Assembly (NCBI GenBank): GCA_963666755.2
Contig: CAXXGW010000009.1
Location: forward strand, 434,001-498,000
DNA: 64,000 nucleotides
Direction of reading: 5' to 3'
Origin: CAXXOK01 sp963666755
GTDB lineage: Bacteria; Bacillota; Clostridia; Christensenellales; Aristaeellaceae
This document shows positions 25,417 to 34,539 of the stretch, one piece after another (the stretch's first letter is position 1; each line of letters opens with the position of its first letter). Position numbers and translations under genes: made by a program. The notes below the pieces were generated by a model. That model was given only the letters and a program-made list of their open reading frames with translations, had not been told where the DNA came from and did no database searches.

Positions 25417-26466
25417 ATGGTCACCATCAGCGAAATCGCCAGGTATTGCGGCGTATCCATTGCGACGGTCAGCAAGGCGCTCAACCGCGGCGGGGATATC
25501 AGCGAAGCGACCGTGCAGCGCGTGCGTCAGGCCGCGCAGGCGCTGGGGTATGCGCCCAACGCGGCGGCAAGGGCTTTGAAAACCAAACACAGCCACAATC
25601 TGGGGCTGCTGACGCAGCTCAGGGACAGCCACGGCCGCGCGCATGAGTTTGTGTCGCTGGTCATCAGCGCGTTTCAGGCGGAGGCGGAGCGCCGGGGGTA
25701 CGATGTGACGCTGGTCAGCCAGCAGGCGCAGGGCTCGACCATGAGCTATGTGGAGCATTGCCGTTACCGCGGGTTTGATGGTATTGCCCTGATCTGTGCG
25801 GATTTCTTATCCCCGGCTGTGCGGGAGCTGCTGGAAAGCCTGCTGCCCTGCGTGACGGTGGACGCGTACCCCACCCGCCACGCCTCGGTGATGACCGACA
25901 ACGAGGCGGCGCTGGACGCACTGGTCGCCCATGCCTATGGTTTGGGGCACCGGCGCATCGCCTACATCGGCGGCAAGGGCTCGGCCATCGCGGAAATCCG
26001 CGCCGCGGCGTTCCGCAAGGCATGCGCACGGCGCGGGTTGCAACCGCCCGCCCCCTATTTGGACAGCGCGGAGTTTAACGACCTGCGCTCCGCGGCGGCG
26101 GCCACACGCCGGCTGCTGCGACTGCCCGAGCGGCCCACCTGCATCCTCTACCCGGACGATTACGCCTGTCTGGGCGGTATGGCGGAGCTGGAGGCGCAGG
26201 GGCTTTCCGTGCCCGGGGAGATGAGTGTGATTGGCTTTGACGGTTTGCAGCTGGGGCAGCTGTTGCGCCCGCACCTGACCACCTACCGGCAGGATACCGA
26301 AGCCATCGGTCGGCTGGCTGTGCAAAGGCTGCTGGAAACGGTGGCCGACGGAAGCCGCGCCCCGGCGGAGCCGCTGTGGATTCCCGGCGCGCTGATCCCG
26401 GGGGAAACGGTTGCCCGCTTGCCCAAGCCTCCCGCGATCCCGTCGCGCGTCGCCAACACCCCGTAA
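25417..26466 (+). CDS. LacI-family transcriptional regulator
   Basis: A 349-residue repressor. The N-terminal HTH and hinge helix (VTISEIARYCGVSIATVSKALN...LGYAPNAAARALKTK) are followed by a periplasmic-binding-protein-like sensor domain. The sensor ends in the usual MSVIGFDGLQLGQLLRPHLTTYRQ segment. The start is set by homology to the family N-terminus; the ribosome site is weak. A perfect palindromic operator lies at its promoter. It is 60 bases upstream of the GH3 gene with no terminator between, so it probably controls that gene and itself. The inducer is presumably a sugar. Confidence 0.93.
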   Translation: MVTISEIARYCGVSIATVSKALNRGGDISEATVQRVRQAAQALGYAPNAAARALKTKHSHNLGLLTQLRDSHGRAHEFVSLVISAFQAEAERRGYDVTLVSQQAQGSTMSYVEHCRYRGFDGIALICADFLSPAVRELLESLLPCVTVDAYPTRHASVMTDNEAALDALVAHAYGLGHRRIAYIGGKGSAIAEIRAAAFRKACARRGLQPPAPYLDSAEFNDLRSAAAATRRLLRLPERPTCILYPDDYACLGGMAELEAQGLSVPGEMSVIGFDGLQLGQLLRPHLTTYRQDTEAIGRLAVQRLLETVADGSRAPAEPLWIPGALIPGETVARLPKPPAIPSRVANTP

Positions 26467-26526
26467 ACCTGCGTGAACGGTCAATCAACTACAGTTTCAA
26501 CCTAAAATGGAAAGGAAGAACAACCC

Positions 26527-28791
26527 ATGGATATTCGGCAGATCGTAACCCAGATGACTTTGGAGGAGAAAGCCGGTTTGCTCTCCGGGCAGGATTTCTG
26601 GCACACCAAACCCATTCAGCGGCTGGGCGTACCCGCCTACATGGTCAGCGACGGCCCGCATGGCCTGCGCAAGCAGGACGTGGATGCGGAAAACGCCGGC
26701 GTGAACGACTCCATTCAGGCGGTTTGTTTCCCGACGGGCTGCGCGGCGGCCGCATCGTTTGACCGGTCGTTGCTGCGCGCCGTGGGCGAGGCGGTGGGCG
26801 ACGCCTGCCAGCACGAGGGCGTATCCGTGGTGCTGGGCCCGGCGGTCAACATCAAGCGCTCGCCGCTTTGCGGGCGCAACTTTGAGTATTACAGCGAGGA
26901 TCCGTGCCTGGCGGGCGAAATGGCGGCCGGGTTTATCGAGGGGGTGCAGAGCCGCGAGGTGGGCACCAGCCTCAAGCACTTCGCCTGCAACAATCAGGAA
27001 CACCGCCGCATGAGCAGCGACAGCGTGGTGGACGAGCGCGCCCTGCGCGAAATCTACCTGACCGCGTTTGAAACCGCCGTCAAGCGCACCCAGCCATGGA
27101 CGATCATGTGCAGCTACAACCGGGTAAACGGAACCTATGCCTGCGAAAATCCGTGGTTGCTGACCGACCTGCTGCGCGGGGAATGGGGCTTTGAGGGCTA
27201 TGTGATGAGTGACTGGGGCGCCACGGACGATCGCGTGGCCTGCCTGCGCGCGGGGCTGGATTTGGAAATGCCCTCCTCTGCAGGGGTAAATGACAAGCGC
27301 ATCGTGCAGGCCGTGCAGGACGGGTTGCTGGACGAGGCGCTGGTGGATCGCAGTTGCGAGCGCATCCTGCGCGTGCACCAGCGCTACCGCGACAACGCCG
27401 CGCCGCAAACCCCGTGGGATTTGGACGCGCAGCACGAACTGGCACGCAGCCTTGCCGCTGAGTGCATGGTGCTTTTGAAAAACGACGGCGCGCTCCTGCC
27501 CCTGCGGCGGGATGCCCGCATGGCCGTGATCGGCGCATTTGCCAAGCAGCCGCGTTTTCAGGGCGGCGGCAGCAGCCACATCCGCAGTGCTCGTGTAACC
27601 AGTGCGTGGGATGTGCTGGGCACGTTGCCGCACGTGACGTATGCTGATGGGTATGTCATTGAGCAGGATCAGCCGGACCCGCAGCTTCTGGCACAGGCGG
27701 TGGAAGCCGCCGCGAATGCAGAGGTGGCGGTCGTGTTTGCGGGCCTGCCGGACGCGTTTGAAAGCGAAGGCTATGACCGCACGCACCTGAGCCTGCCCGA
27801 CTGCCAGATCGCGCTGATCGAGCAGGTGAGCCGCGCTAACCCCAACACCGTGGTGGTGCTGCACAACGGCGCCCCGGTGGAAATGCCGTGGATCGGCGGT
27901 GTGCGCGCGGTGCTGGAGGCTTATCTGGGCGGTCAGGCGGTGGGCGGCGCGGTGGCGGATGTGCTGCTGGGGGATCGCAACCCCTGCGGCCGCCTGCCTG
28001 AAACCTTCCCCCTGCGGCTGGAGGATAACCCCTCTTACCCATGGTATGGCGGCGAGGGCGACCGGGCCGAGTACCGCGAGGGCGTGCTGGTGGGCTACCG
28101 GTGGTACGACCGGCGGCAGATGCCCGTGCTGTTCCCCTTCGGCTACGGGCTGAGCTATACCACCTTTGCCTTTACCAATCTGCGGCTGAGCGCTTCGGAA
28201 ATCCGCGATACCGACACCCTGACCGTGACGGTGGATGTGACCAACACCGGCGCCGTGGCGGGCAAAACGGTGGTGCAGCTGTATGTGGCCGACCGGGAAA
28301 GCACGGTGCTGCGCCCCGTGCGCGAGCTGCGCGATTTCTGCAAGGTAGCGCTGGAACCTGGCCAGACGCAAACCGTCACGTTTACGCTGGGCAAGCGCGC
28401 CTTTGCCTACTGGAACACCCAGCTGCACGACTGGCATGTGGAAACGGGTGCCTTCGGAATCCAGATTGGCGAATCCAGCCGGGATATCCGGTTGGAGCAG
28501 GAGGTAGGGGTGCGCTCCACCGTGCCGCTGGACACGCCGGTGACCCTGAATACCATCTACCTGGACCTGATTGCCCGGCCCGGCGCGTCTGCCGCGGTCG
28601 AAGCGCTTAAAACCATGATGGCCGGCACCCTGCACAGTGAAAGCGATGTGGCCGCCAGCGCCATTTCCGAGGAGATGAACCGCGCGATGCTGGGGTATAT
28701 GCCCATCCGCAGCCTGCTGAGCTTTGCCGCCGGCGAATATACCTACGAGCAGCTGACCGCGCTGGTGGAGCAGATTAACCGCGGGGAGTGA
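26527..28791 (+). CDS. Glycoside hydrolase family 3 beta-glucosidase-type enzyme
   Basis: A 754-residue enzyme that removes beta-linked terminal sugars. The N-terminal barrel carries the nucleophile in VMSDWGATDD (D229), the KHF motif (K150 H151) and the substrate-binding SDGPHGLRKQ. The alpha/beta second domain follows (about 320-560). The C-terminal fibronectin-III-like domain (about 585-665) contains VTNTGAVAGKTVVQLYV. There is no signal peptide, so it is cytoplasmic and acts on imported oligosaccharides. The position between a LacI repressor and a sugar importer fits. Specificity (glucose or xylose) is uncertain. Confidence 0.93.
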   Translation: MDIRQIVTQMTLEEKAGLLSGQDFWHTKPIQRLGVPAYMVSDGPHGLRKQDVDAENAGVNDSIQAVCFPTGCAAAASFDRSLLRAVGEAVGDACQHEGVSVVLGPAVNIKRSPLCGRNFEYYSEDPCLAGEMAAGFIEGVQSREVGTSLKHFACNNQEHRRMSSDSVVDERALREIYLTAFETAVKRTQPWTIMCSYNRVNGTYACENPWLLTDLLRGEWGFEGYVMSDWGATDDRVACLRAGLDLEMPSSAGVNDKRIVQAVQDGLLDEALVDRSCERILRVHQRYRDNAAPQTPWDLDAQHELARSLAAECMVLLKNDGALLPLRRDARMAVIGAFAKQPRFQGGGSSHIRSARVTSAWDVLGTLPHVTYADGYVIEQDQPDPQLLAQAVEAAANAEVAVVFAGLPDAFESEGYDRTHLSLPDCQIALIEQVSRANPNTVVVLHNGAPVEMPWIGGVRAVLEAYLGGQAVGGAVADVLLGDRNPCGRLPETFPLRLEDNPSYPWYGGEGDRAEYREGVLVGYRWYDRRQMPVLFPFGYGLSYTTFAFTNLRLSASEIRDTDTLTVTVDVTNTGAVAGKTVVQLYVADRESTVLRPVRELRDFCKVALEPGQTQTVTFTLGKRAFAYWNTQLHDWHVETGAFGIQIGESSRDIRLEQEVGVRSTVPLDTPVTLNTIYLDLIARPGASAAVEALKTMMAGTLHSESDVAASAISEEMNRAMLGYMPIRSLLSFAAGEYTYEQLTALVEQINRGE

Positions 28792-28798
28792 CCCGCAC

Positions 28799-28831
28799 CC
28801 GGCGGGGGGCGCGGTTTGCGCCTCCCGCCGG
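28799..28831 (+). terminator. Hairpin after the GH3 gene
   Basis: A 14-bp stem with one G:U pair (28799-28812 with 28818-28831) and a GGTTT loop lies just past the stop. There is no T-run, so it may only attenuate read-through into the sensor kinase gene. Confidence 0.55.
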
Positions 28832-28864
28832 AACCGTTGTGGCTGTAAAAAGGGAGGGGATGCG

Positions 28865-30547
28865 ATGCGGTTTTCCCTGCGCAAAAAAATCATGCTGAGC
28901 TATACGCTGCTGGTGCTATTGAGCATTACCATCAGCTCGGTTGTTTTTCTGTACTCGCGCGATTACGTGACCAACCGCTCCATGCAGGATATCGCGCTTG
29001 AAGCCATTCAGGCGGATAACCGCACGTTTGACACCACCCGCCAGTACATCCACAGCATGTCCATGGGCATTATCGCCAACCAGCTGGTGCAGAACGCGCT
29101 GACCCAGTACGATTGGGAGGCCGACCGTGTGGCCCAGCGGTTTGTGATGGAGGCCGTCAATCTGGACCCCATCGTATCCTCCACCTACATCCTGCGGCCC
29201 GACAACATCCGCTACTACTCGGACAAGGCAACACTCAAGCCCATCAGTTACGATTCCGTGCTGCAGACGGCCACCTACCCGACCATTGCGGCGCGCAACG
29301 GCGGCGATGTGGTCACCCGCAACGCGGCCGGGCTGATCACGGGGGATGTGGAGTATTTCTCGTTCATGCGCATCATCAACAGCCTGAAAACCCTGCGGCC
29401 GATCGGTATCCTGTGCATCAACGTGGAGTTTGACAAGGTGTTTAACCCCCGCAAGGAGCCGATCCAGATTCTGGACGCGGCCGACGGCACGCTGGTGCTG
29501 TGGAACAACGGGGAAGGGCTCATCCGCCCGGAGGATGTGCCGGGCCTGTTTGCCGGGCAGGATTCGTTTTCGGTGATCCGCCGCAGCCAGAACAAGAACT
29601 TCGTTCTCGTAGGCATGAAAAACGAAAGCCTGTCCATGACCTTTGTGCGCTGCATCCCGGTGTACACCGCGCCGCTGCCGCTGAGCATGTATACCACCAT
29701 CATCGCGCTGACGCTGTTGCTCAACGGCGTGCTGTTCATCTTCGGCTCGTTCTGGATTTCCCGCTACATTTCCCGCCCCGTGCACACGCTGATCGAGGCA
29801 ATTGAGGGCGTGTACAAGGGGAACTTCAACTACGTGACCACCATTACCACCCATGATGAGATCGGCCGCTTTCAGGATGTGTACAACACCACAATCCGTA
29901 AAATCCAGCAACTGATTGCAGACATCATTGAGGAGCAGAAGGCGCTGCGCCGTGCGGAGCTGGAAATTACGATTGCGCAGATCAACCCGCATTTTCTGTA
30001 CAACACCCTTAATACCATCAACTCGCTGGCTGTGATGGGTAAAACGCAGGAAGTCTGCCAGACCATCAAGGCGCTCGGCGATTTTTACCAGAGCAGCCTG
30101 AACAACGGGGAAGACCTGATTACGCTGGAAAAAGAGCTGGACTCCGTCCGCTCCTACCTTTACATCCAGCAGCTGCGTTATGCCGGGATGTTCCGGGTGG
30201 ATTTCGACGTGCAGCCGGAAACGCTGGGCGTGCGCGTGCCCAAGATGATCCTTCAGCCGCTGGTGGAAAACTCCATCTACCACGGCATTCGCATGGGGGT
30301 GGAGGAAGACGGGCGCATTTGCATCCGGGCGTGGATGGAAGGGGACATGCTCTATTTGGAGGTAACCGACAATGGCAACGGCATGACCGAGGAGCGGCTG
30401 TGCGAGGTGCGCAAGGGCAAAAGCGTGGGGCTGGGGGCCACCATGCGGCGCATCGCCATCGTCGGCGGCGAGGGGAGCGAGTTCCTGATCCTGAGCACGC
30501 CGGGGGAAGGCACCACCGTCAAAATTCGGATCACCGGAGGGTTGTAA
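28865..30547 (+). CDS. YesM-type sensor histidine kinase
   Basis: A 560-residue membrane kinase. A helix at residues 10-30, a large extracytoplasmic sensor (about 31-272), a second helix (275-297), a HAMP domain (298-352), the phospho-acceptor H376 in AQINPHFLYNTLN and a C-terminal HATPase domain with NGNGM follow in order. This is the architecture of YesM/LytS-group sugar-sensing kinases. A strong GGGAGGGG site precedes the ATG. The gene ends four bases before the response-regulator gene, and the importer follows, so it probably senses the importer's substrate. Confidence 0.93.
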   Translation: MRFSLRKKIMLSYTLLVLLSITISSVVFLYSRDYVTNRSMQDIALEAIQADNRTFDTTRQYIHSMSMGIIANQLVQNALTQYDWEADRVAQRFVMEAVNLDPIVSSTYILRPDNIRYYSDKATLKPISYDSVLQTATYPTIAARNGGDVVTRNAAGLITGDVEYFSFMRIINSLKTLRPIGILCINVEFDKVFNPRKEPIQILDAADGTLVLWNNGEGLIRPEDVPGLFAGQDSFSVIRRSQNKNFVLVGMKNESLSMTFVRCIPVYTAPLPLSMYTTIIALTLLLNGVLFIFGSFWISRYISRPVHTLIEAIEGVYKGNFNYVTTITTHDEIGRFQDVYNTTIRKIQQLIADIIEEQKALRRAELEITIAQINPHFLYNTLNTINSLAVMGKTQEVCQTIKALGDFYQSSLNNGEDLITLEKELDSVRSYLYIQQLRYAGMFRVDFDVQPETLGVRVPKMILQPLVENSIYHGIRMGVEEDGRICIRAWMEGDMLYLEVTDNGNGMTEERLCEVRKGKSVGLGATMRRIAIVGGEGSEFLILSTPGEGTTVKIRITGGL

Positions 30548-30550
30548 GCC

Positions 30551-32116
30551 ATGCAAAAGCTGAAAGTGATGCTTGTGGAGGATGAAGCGCTGGAGCGGAT
30601 GCTGCTCAGGCGCTTTGTGGAGGCCGAGCCGGACGTGTACGAGGTGGTGCGCGAGGCGGCCTTTGCCCAGGAAGCGCTGGAATATCTGGACGAGCACGCC
30701 GTGGATATTGTGGTAACCGACATCAATATGCCCGTGATGGACGGGCTGGAAATGGCCGAGCGCATTCTGGCGCTGGACCCGGATGTGCAGGTGATCGTAA
30801 CCACCGGGTACAGCGACTTTGCGCACACCCGGCGCGCCATTCAGGCCGGGGTAACGGACTACCTCGTCAAGCCGGTGGACGGTGCGGAGTTTGCCCGCAT
30901 CCTTGCCGGGGCGCGTGTCAAGCTGGAGGCGAAGCGAGGTGCGGCTGTGGCCGCGCCCGAGGTGGAGCGGGAAATGACGGCGGCCATGCCCGCCCTGCGC
31001 GACCGGTACCTTTGCGACCTGCTGAACGGGCGCGTGGATCCGCAGCGGATTGCCGAACGGCTTGCCTTTTTTCAGGTGGCGCTGCCCGGCGACTGCTTTC
31101 GGGCGGCTTCGGTGCAGCTGCTTAACCCGGACCATGACTTGGCGCGGCGGCTATACACGCTGTTTACGGCGCAGAGCATGGTGCGGCAGGCGTTGGGGTC
31201 GGTTTGCATTGTGGTGGAGGGGGAGGGGCGGCTGGCGCTGTTGTGCGGCTACCCGGCGCAGCGCGCTGCGGATTTCGACGCTTTGCAGCGCTTGCTGGAA
31301 AATGCGTTGGAAACCCCATTCATGTTAGGGGTGGGCGGCGCGGTCGACAATCTGGCGGAGGCGAGCCGCTCCTATGCGCAGGCGTTGCGTGCGGTGCGGT
31401 GCCAGAGCGCGCAGGGCGGGCGGCAGGCTGTGTATTATCAGGACTTAGGTATCGTGGAGGAGCCGCCGCTGTGGGCCGAGCCGTTGCAGGCGGTCGTGAT
31501 GGGGCTGGAACAGACGGGCTTCGACCTGCAGGCGGGGCGCAATGCCGAGGCGCGCGCATGGCTGGAACGCCTGTTTGGCGACCCGGCCGAAAATGTGGAA
31601 AGTGCGCGGCTGCGGGCGGCGTGGGTAATCGCGGGGCTTTCGACACTGCGCGCCACGCCCGGCGTGGATGTGCGCGAGCGCATCGGGCAGGTGTTTGAGT
31701 TGCCCGCGCCCGCCGATGTGCGGGAGCTGCTGCTAGCGCTGGCCGGCGAGGCGACCACCACGCTGGACAGCATCCGCACCAGCGCGGTATCCCGACAGAT
31801 ACAGGAGATATTGGACTATATGCGCGACCATCTGGCGGAGCCGACGCTCTCGCTGCACGAAACGGCGCGCCTGTTCTTTTTCAATGCCAGCTACCTGAGC
31901 CGCATTTTTAAGCAGAACACGGGGCTGGCGTTCCGGGATTATGTGAACCGCCAGCGGATCGAACTGGCGCGCCGTTACCTGGACGAGCCGGGCGCAAAGG
32001 CTTACGAGGTCGGCGCGCGTGTGGGCATCGACGACCCTAACTATTTCTCCACCCTGTTTAAGAAATACATGGGTATGACGGTCAAGCAGTATCGCGCCGG
32101 GAACGAGAATGGCTGA
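30551..32116 (+). CDS. YesN-type response regulator with AraC DNA-binding domain
   Basis: A 521-residue regulator. The receiver domain (about 4-120) has E10/D11 and the phospho-acceptor D57 in VVTDINMPVMDG. A variable middle region follows. The last hundred residues form an AraC double helix-turn-helix (NASYLSRIFKQNTGLAFRDYVNRQR; DDPNYFSTLFKKYMGMTVKQYR). It partners the adjacent kinase. The expected target is the importer promoter immediately downstream (gap 32117-32234). Confidence 0.94.
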   Translation: MQKLKVMLVEDEALERMLLRRFVEAEPDVYEVVREAAFAQEALEYLDEHAVDIVVTDINMPVMDGLEMAERILALDPDVQVIVTTGYSDFAHTRRAIQAGVTDYLVKPVDGAEFARILAGARVKLEAKRGAAVAAPEVEREMTAAMPALRDRYLCDLLNGRVDPQRIAERLAFFQVALPGDCFRAASVQLLNPDHDLARRLYTLFTAQSMVRQALGSVCIVVEGEGRLALLCGYPAQRAADFDALQRLLENALETPFMLGVGGAVDNLAEASRSYAQALRAVRCQSAQGGRQAVYYQDLGIVEEPPLWAEPLQAVVMGLEQTGFDLQAGRNAEARAWLERLFGDPAENVESARLRAAWVIAGLSTLRATPGVDVRERIGQVFELPAPADVRELLLALAGEATTTLDSIRTSAVSRQIQEILDYMRDHLAEPTLSLHETARLFFFNASYLSRIFKQNTGLAFRDYVNRQRIELARRYLDEPGAKAYEVGARVGIDDPNYFSTLFKKYMGMTVKQYRAGNENG

Positions 32117-32234
32117 AAAGGTCAAAATTCAGTCAAATAATTAAAGGTTGCAGGTCGAATTTCTCCATGTGATTTTCTGGAAAATCCGGTATCATGGTTT
32201 TACCGAACAAAATCGGAATGGAGGAGGCACAACC

Positions 32235-33500
32235 ATGAAAAAATTCTCCCGGATTCTGGCCTTCACGCTGGTGCTGACCATGGGCCTTTCCCTGGCGCTC
32301 GGCGGCGCCGTCGCGCAGGAAAAGAAAACCCTGAACGTTTGGAACCTGTGGACCACCGAATCGGATGCCAACGCGAAGTCCTTTAATATCGTGCTCAAAC
32401 AGTGGCAGGCGCTGCACCCCGATGTGGATGTGGTGATCGACGCCACCGAAAACGAGGCCTACAAGACCAAGATCAAGACCGCTATGGCAGCCAATGAGGT
32501 GCCCGACGTGTTCTTCGCCTGGGGCGGCGGCTTCGCCAAGCCCTTTGTGGAGGCCGGGCAGGTGCTTGCGCTGGACGATTACCTGACCGACGGCACCAAG
32601 GACCGTCTGCTGGGCGGCGCGCTGGACAATGTGACCTACGACGGCAAGACCTACGGTCTGACCTTCATCCAGTGGGTCGGCACGCTGTATTGCAACAAGG
32701 AAATGTTCGATGCCAACGGCATCACCATCCCGACCACCAACGACGAGCTGCTGGCCGCCGTAGCCGCCTTCAAGGCCAAGGGGATCGTGCCCATCACCGT
32801 TGGCGCCAAGGACGGCTGGCCCGCGATGTTCTTCCAGAATGTGTACGCGGTTCGCACGGCGGGCGCGCAGATGTGCAACGAAGCCCTGTCCGGAGCCGCG
32901 ACGTTCAACGCGCCGGAGTTTGTCCAGTCCGCTAAATATCTGGACGATCTGGTCAAGGCCGGCGGTTTCGACCCCGGCGCGCTGGCCCTGAGCTATGACG
33001 AAGCCAAGATGCCCTTCCTGGCCGGCCAGGTGCCGATGATCTACCAGGGCAGCTGGCTTGCCGGCGAAATTCAGGATCCTACCCTCAGCCAGGTGGTGGA
33101 TAAAGTGGTCGGCATCAACTGGCCTTCCATCGCCGACGGCAAGGGCGAAGCCACGCAGATCCTCGGCGGCGCCATCGACTGCCTGATGGTCAGCAACAAC
33201 GCCAAGGAAAAAGATCTGGCTGTGGACTTTGTCAAGTATATTACCGAGAACATGTCCCGTGAGAGCTTCAAGCTGGGCGCCGGGATTGCGACCTGGAAGA
33301 TCGACATGACCGGGATCGAAGTAAGCCCGCTTGTGCAGAACATCATCGACTTCGCGGCCAAATCCACCGGCTCCGTGCTGGCCTGGGATACCTTCCTCTC
33401 CGGCGAGGCTGCCGAGCGCCATAAGAGCCTTGTGCAGGAAATCTTTGCCGGGCAGCTGACGCCGGAAGACTTCGCGACGGAAATGGCCAAGCTGCAGTAG
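32235..33500 (+). CDS. Sugar ABC transporter extracellular substrate-binding protein
   Basis: A 421-residue CUT1-family receptor. A signal peptide (MKKFSRILAFTLVLTMGLSL, cleavage near AVA-Q) lacks the lipobox cysteine usual in Gram-positive receptors. The mature part begins KKTLNVWNLW and has the family segment VPMIYQGSWLAGE. The ATG at 32235 follows GGAGGAGG. It is the first gene of the importer and is followed by a stable hairpin that should favour its mRNA over the permeases. The ligand is probably an oligosaccharide hydrolysed by the nearby GH3 enzyme. Confidence 0.93.
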   Translation: MKKFSRILAFTLVLTMGLSLALGGAVAQEKKTLNVWNLWTTESDANAKSFNIVLKQWQALHPDVDVVIDATENEAYKTKIKTAMAANEVPDVFFAWGGGFAKPFVEAGQVLALDDYLTDGTKDRLLGGALDNVTYDGKTYGLTFIQWVGTLYCNKEMFDANGITIPTTNDELLAAVAAFKAKGIVPITVGAKDGWPAMFFQNVYAVRTAGAQMCNEALSGAATFNAPEFVQSAKYLDDLVKAGGFDPGALALSYDEAKMPFLAGQVPMIYQGSWLAGEIQDPTLSQVVDKVVGINWPSIADGKGEATQILGGAIDCLMVSNNAKEKDLAVDFVKYITENMSRESFKLGAGIATWKIDMTGIEVSPLVQNIIDFAAKSTGSVLAWDTFLSGEAAERHKSLVQEIFAGQLTPEDFATEMAKLQ

Positions 33501-33554
33501 TCGCCTGCCGGTCGCGCCATGTAAGCGCGCGCGGCCGCACAACCTGACCGAATA

Positions 33555-33595
33555 GCACGATCCCCTACGGAACCCGGTTTCGTAGGGGATCGTGC
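33555..33595 (+). terminator. Intra-operon hairpin between binding protein and permeases
   Basis: Perfect 15-bp arms, GCACGATCCCCTACG and CGTAGGGGATCGTGC, flank an 11-base loop with no T-run. It is probably an attenuator or 3' stabiliser of the binding-protein mRNA. Confidence 0.7.
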
Positions 33596-33640
33596 GCAAA
33601 TGGCCGCCGGGCCGGGAAAGACTGCGTAGGGGTGGTTGCT

Positions 33641-34528
33641 GTGGACAGGGTGCTTCGGGATAAGTGGGCGATATTGGCGTTTGTGCTGCCCGCGCTCTTG
33701 GTGTTCAGCGCGGTGGTGATTCTGCCGATTGTGTTTTCGGGGTATTATTCGCTTTTGGAATGGAACGGTGCGGGGCAGGGCAAGTTTATCGGCTTTCAGA
33801 ACTATGTGGAGATGTTTACCAACCCTTCGACCTATTTTGTGAAGGGCATTGTCAACTCCGCCATCCTTGCGGCGCTGTCGATATTCGTGCAGGTACCGCT
33901 TGCACTTGGGTTGGCGCTTCTGATTTCGCGCGGCATCCGGCTGGAGGGGCTGTTTCGCAATGTGTACTTTATCCCCGTGATCATTTCCACGACGGTGATC
34001 GGCCAGCTGTGGATGAAAATATACCACCCCAATAACGGGATGCTGAATGTCCTGCTGACCAACTTCGGTCTGGAAGCCTGGAAGCGCAACTGGCTGGCAG
34101 ACCCTACGATTTCGCTGGGTGCGGTGTTTTTTGTGCTGATCTGGCAATACATCGGCTACCACATGCTGCTATTGTATTCCTCCATCAAGGCGGTGCCAAC
34201 CAGCCTGTACGAGGCCGCGGAGATTGATGGCTGCTCCCGGGGGCAACTGTCGCGGCACATCACCATTCCGCTGATCCTGCCAATGATCAAGGTCTGCATC
34301 ACTTTTGCGCTGATCGGCTCGCTTAAAACCTTCGACCTGATCTATGTGCTGACCAAAGGCGGGCCGATCCACGCCACGGAAGTGCCCACTACGCTCATGT
34401 TCAGCAATATTTTCCTGAACTACCGCTACGGGCTGGGCAGCTCCATGGCGATCTTCATCCTCCTGGAATGTCTGGTGTTCACGGTTTGTGTGCAGCGGCT
34501 GTTCAAGGTGGAAGACCTTGAGTTTTAA
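33641..34528 (+). CDS. Sugar ABC transporter permease (MalF/UgpA type)
   Basis: A 295-residue membrane subunit with six helices. The EAA loop that docks the ATPase reads EAAEIDGCSRGQLSRHITIPLI around residue 190. I prefer the GTG at 33641, which has AGGGG about seven bases upstream, over the GTG at 33632, which lies directly against it. It pairs with the next permease 11 bases downstream. No ATPase gene follows, so the UgpC-type ATPase at 18794 probably serves it. Confidence 0.92.
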   Translation: MDRVLRDKWAILAFVLPALLVFSAVVILPIVFSGYYSLLEWNGAGQGKFIGFQNYVEMFTNPSTYFVKGIVNSAILAALSIFVQVPLALGLALLISRGIRLEGLFRNVYFIPVIISTTVIGQLWMKIYHPNNGMLNVLLTNFGLEAWKRNWLADPTISLGAVFFVLIWQYIGYHMLLLYSSIKAVPTSLYEAAEIDGCSRGQLSRHITIPLILPMIKVCITFALIGSLKTFDLIYVLTKGGPIHATEVPTTLMFSNIFLNYRYGLGSSMAIFILLECLVFTVCVQRLFKVEDLEF

Positions 34529-34539
34529 GGAGGGCGCCG

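Noticed and set aside
26497..28893. A 798-codon minus-strand open frame opposite the GH3 gene
   Set aside because: It is antisense to a full GH3 enzyme with all motifs. Its translation is His/Arg/Gln-rich without any domain, as expected from the antisense frame of G+C-rich genes.
28916..31135. A 739-codon minus-strand open frame opposite the YesM/YesN genes
   Set aside because: It spans two real genes and their junction, has no motif or ribosome site, and shows the same antisense composition.
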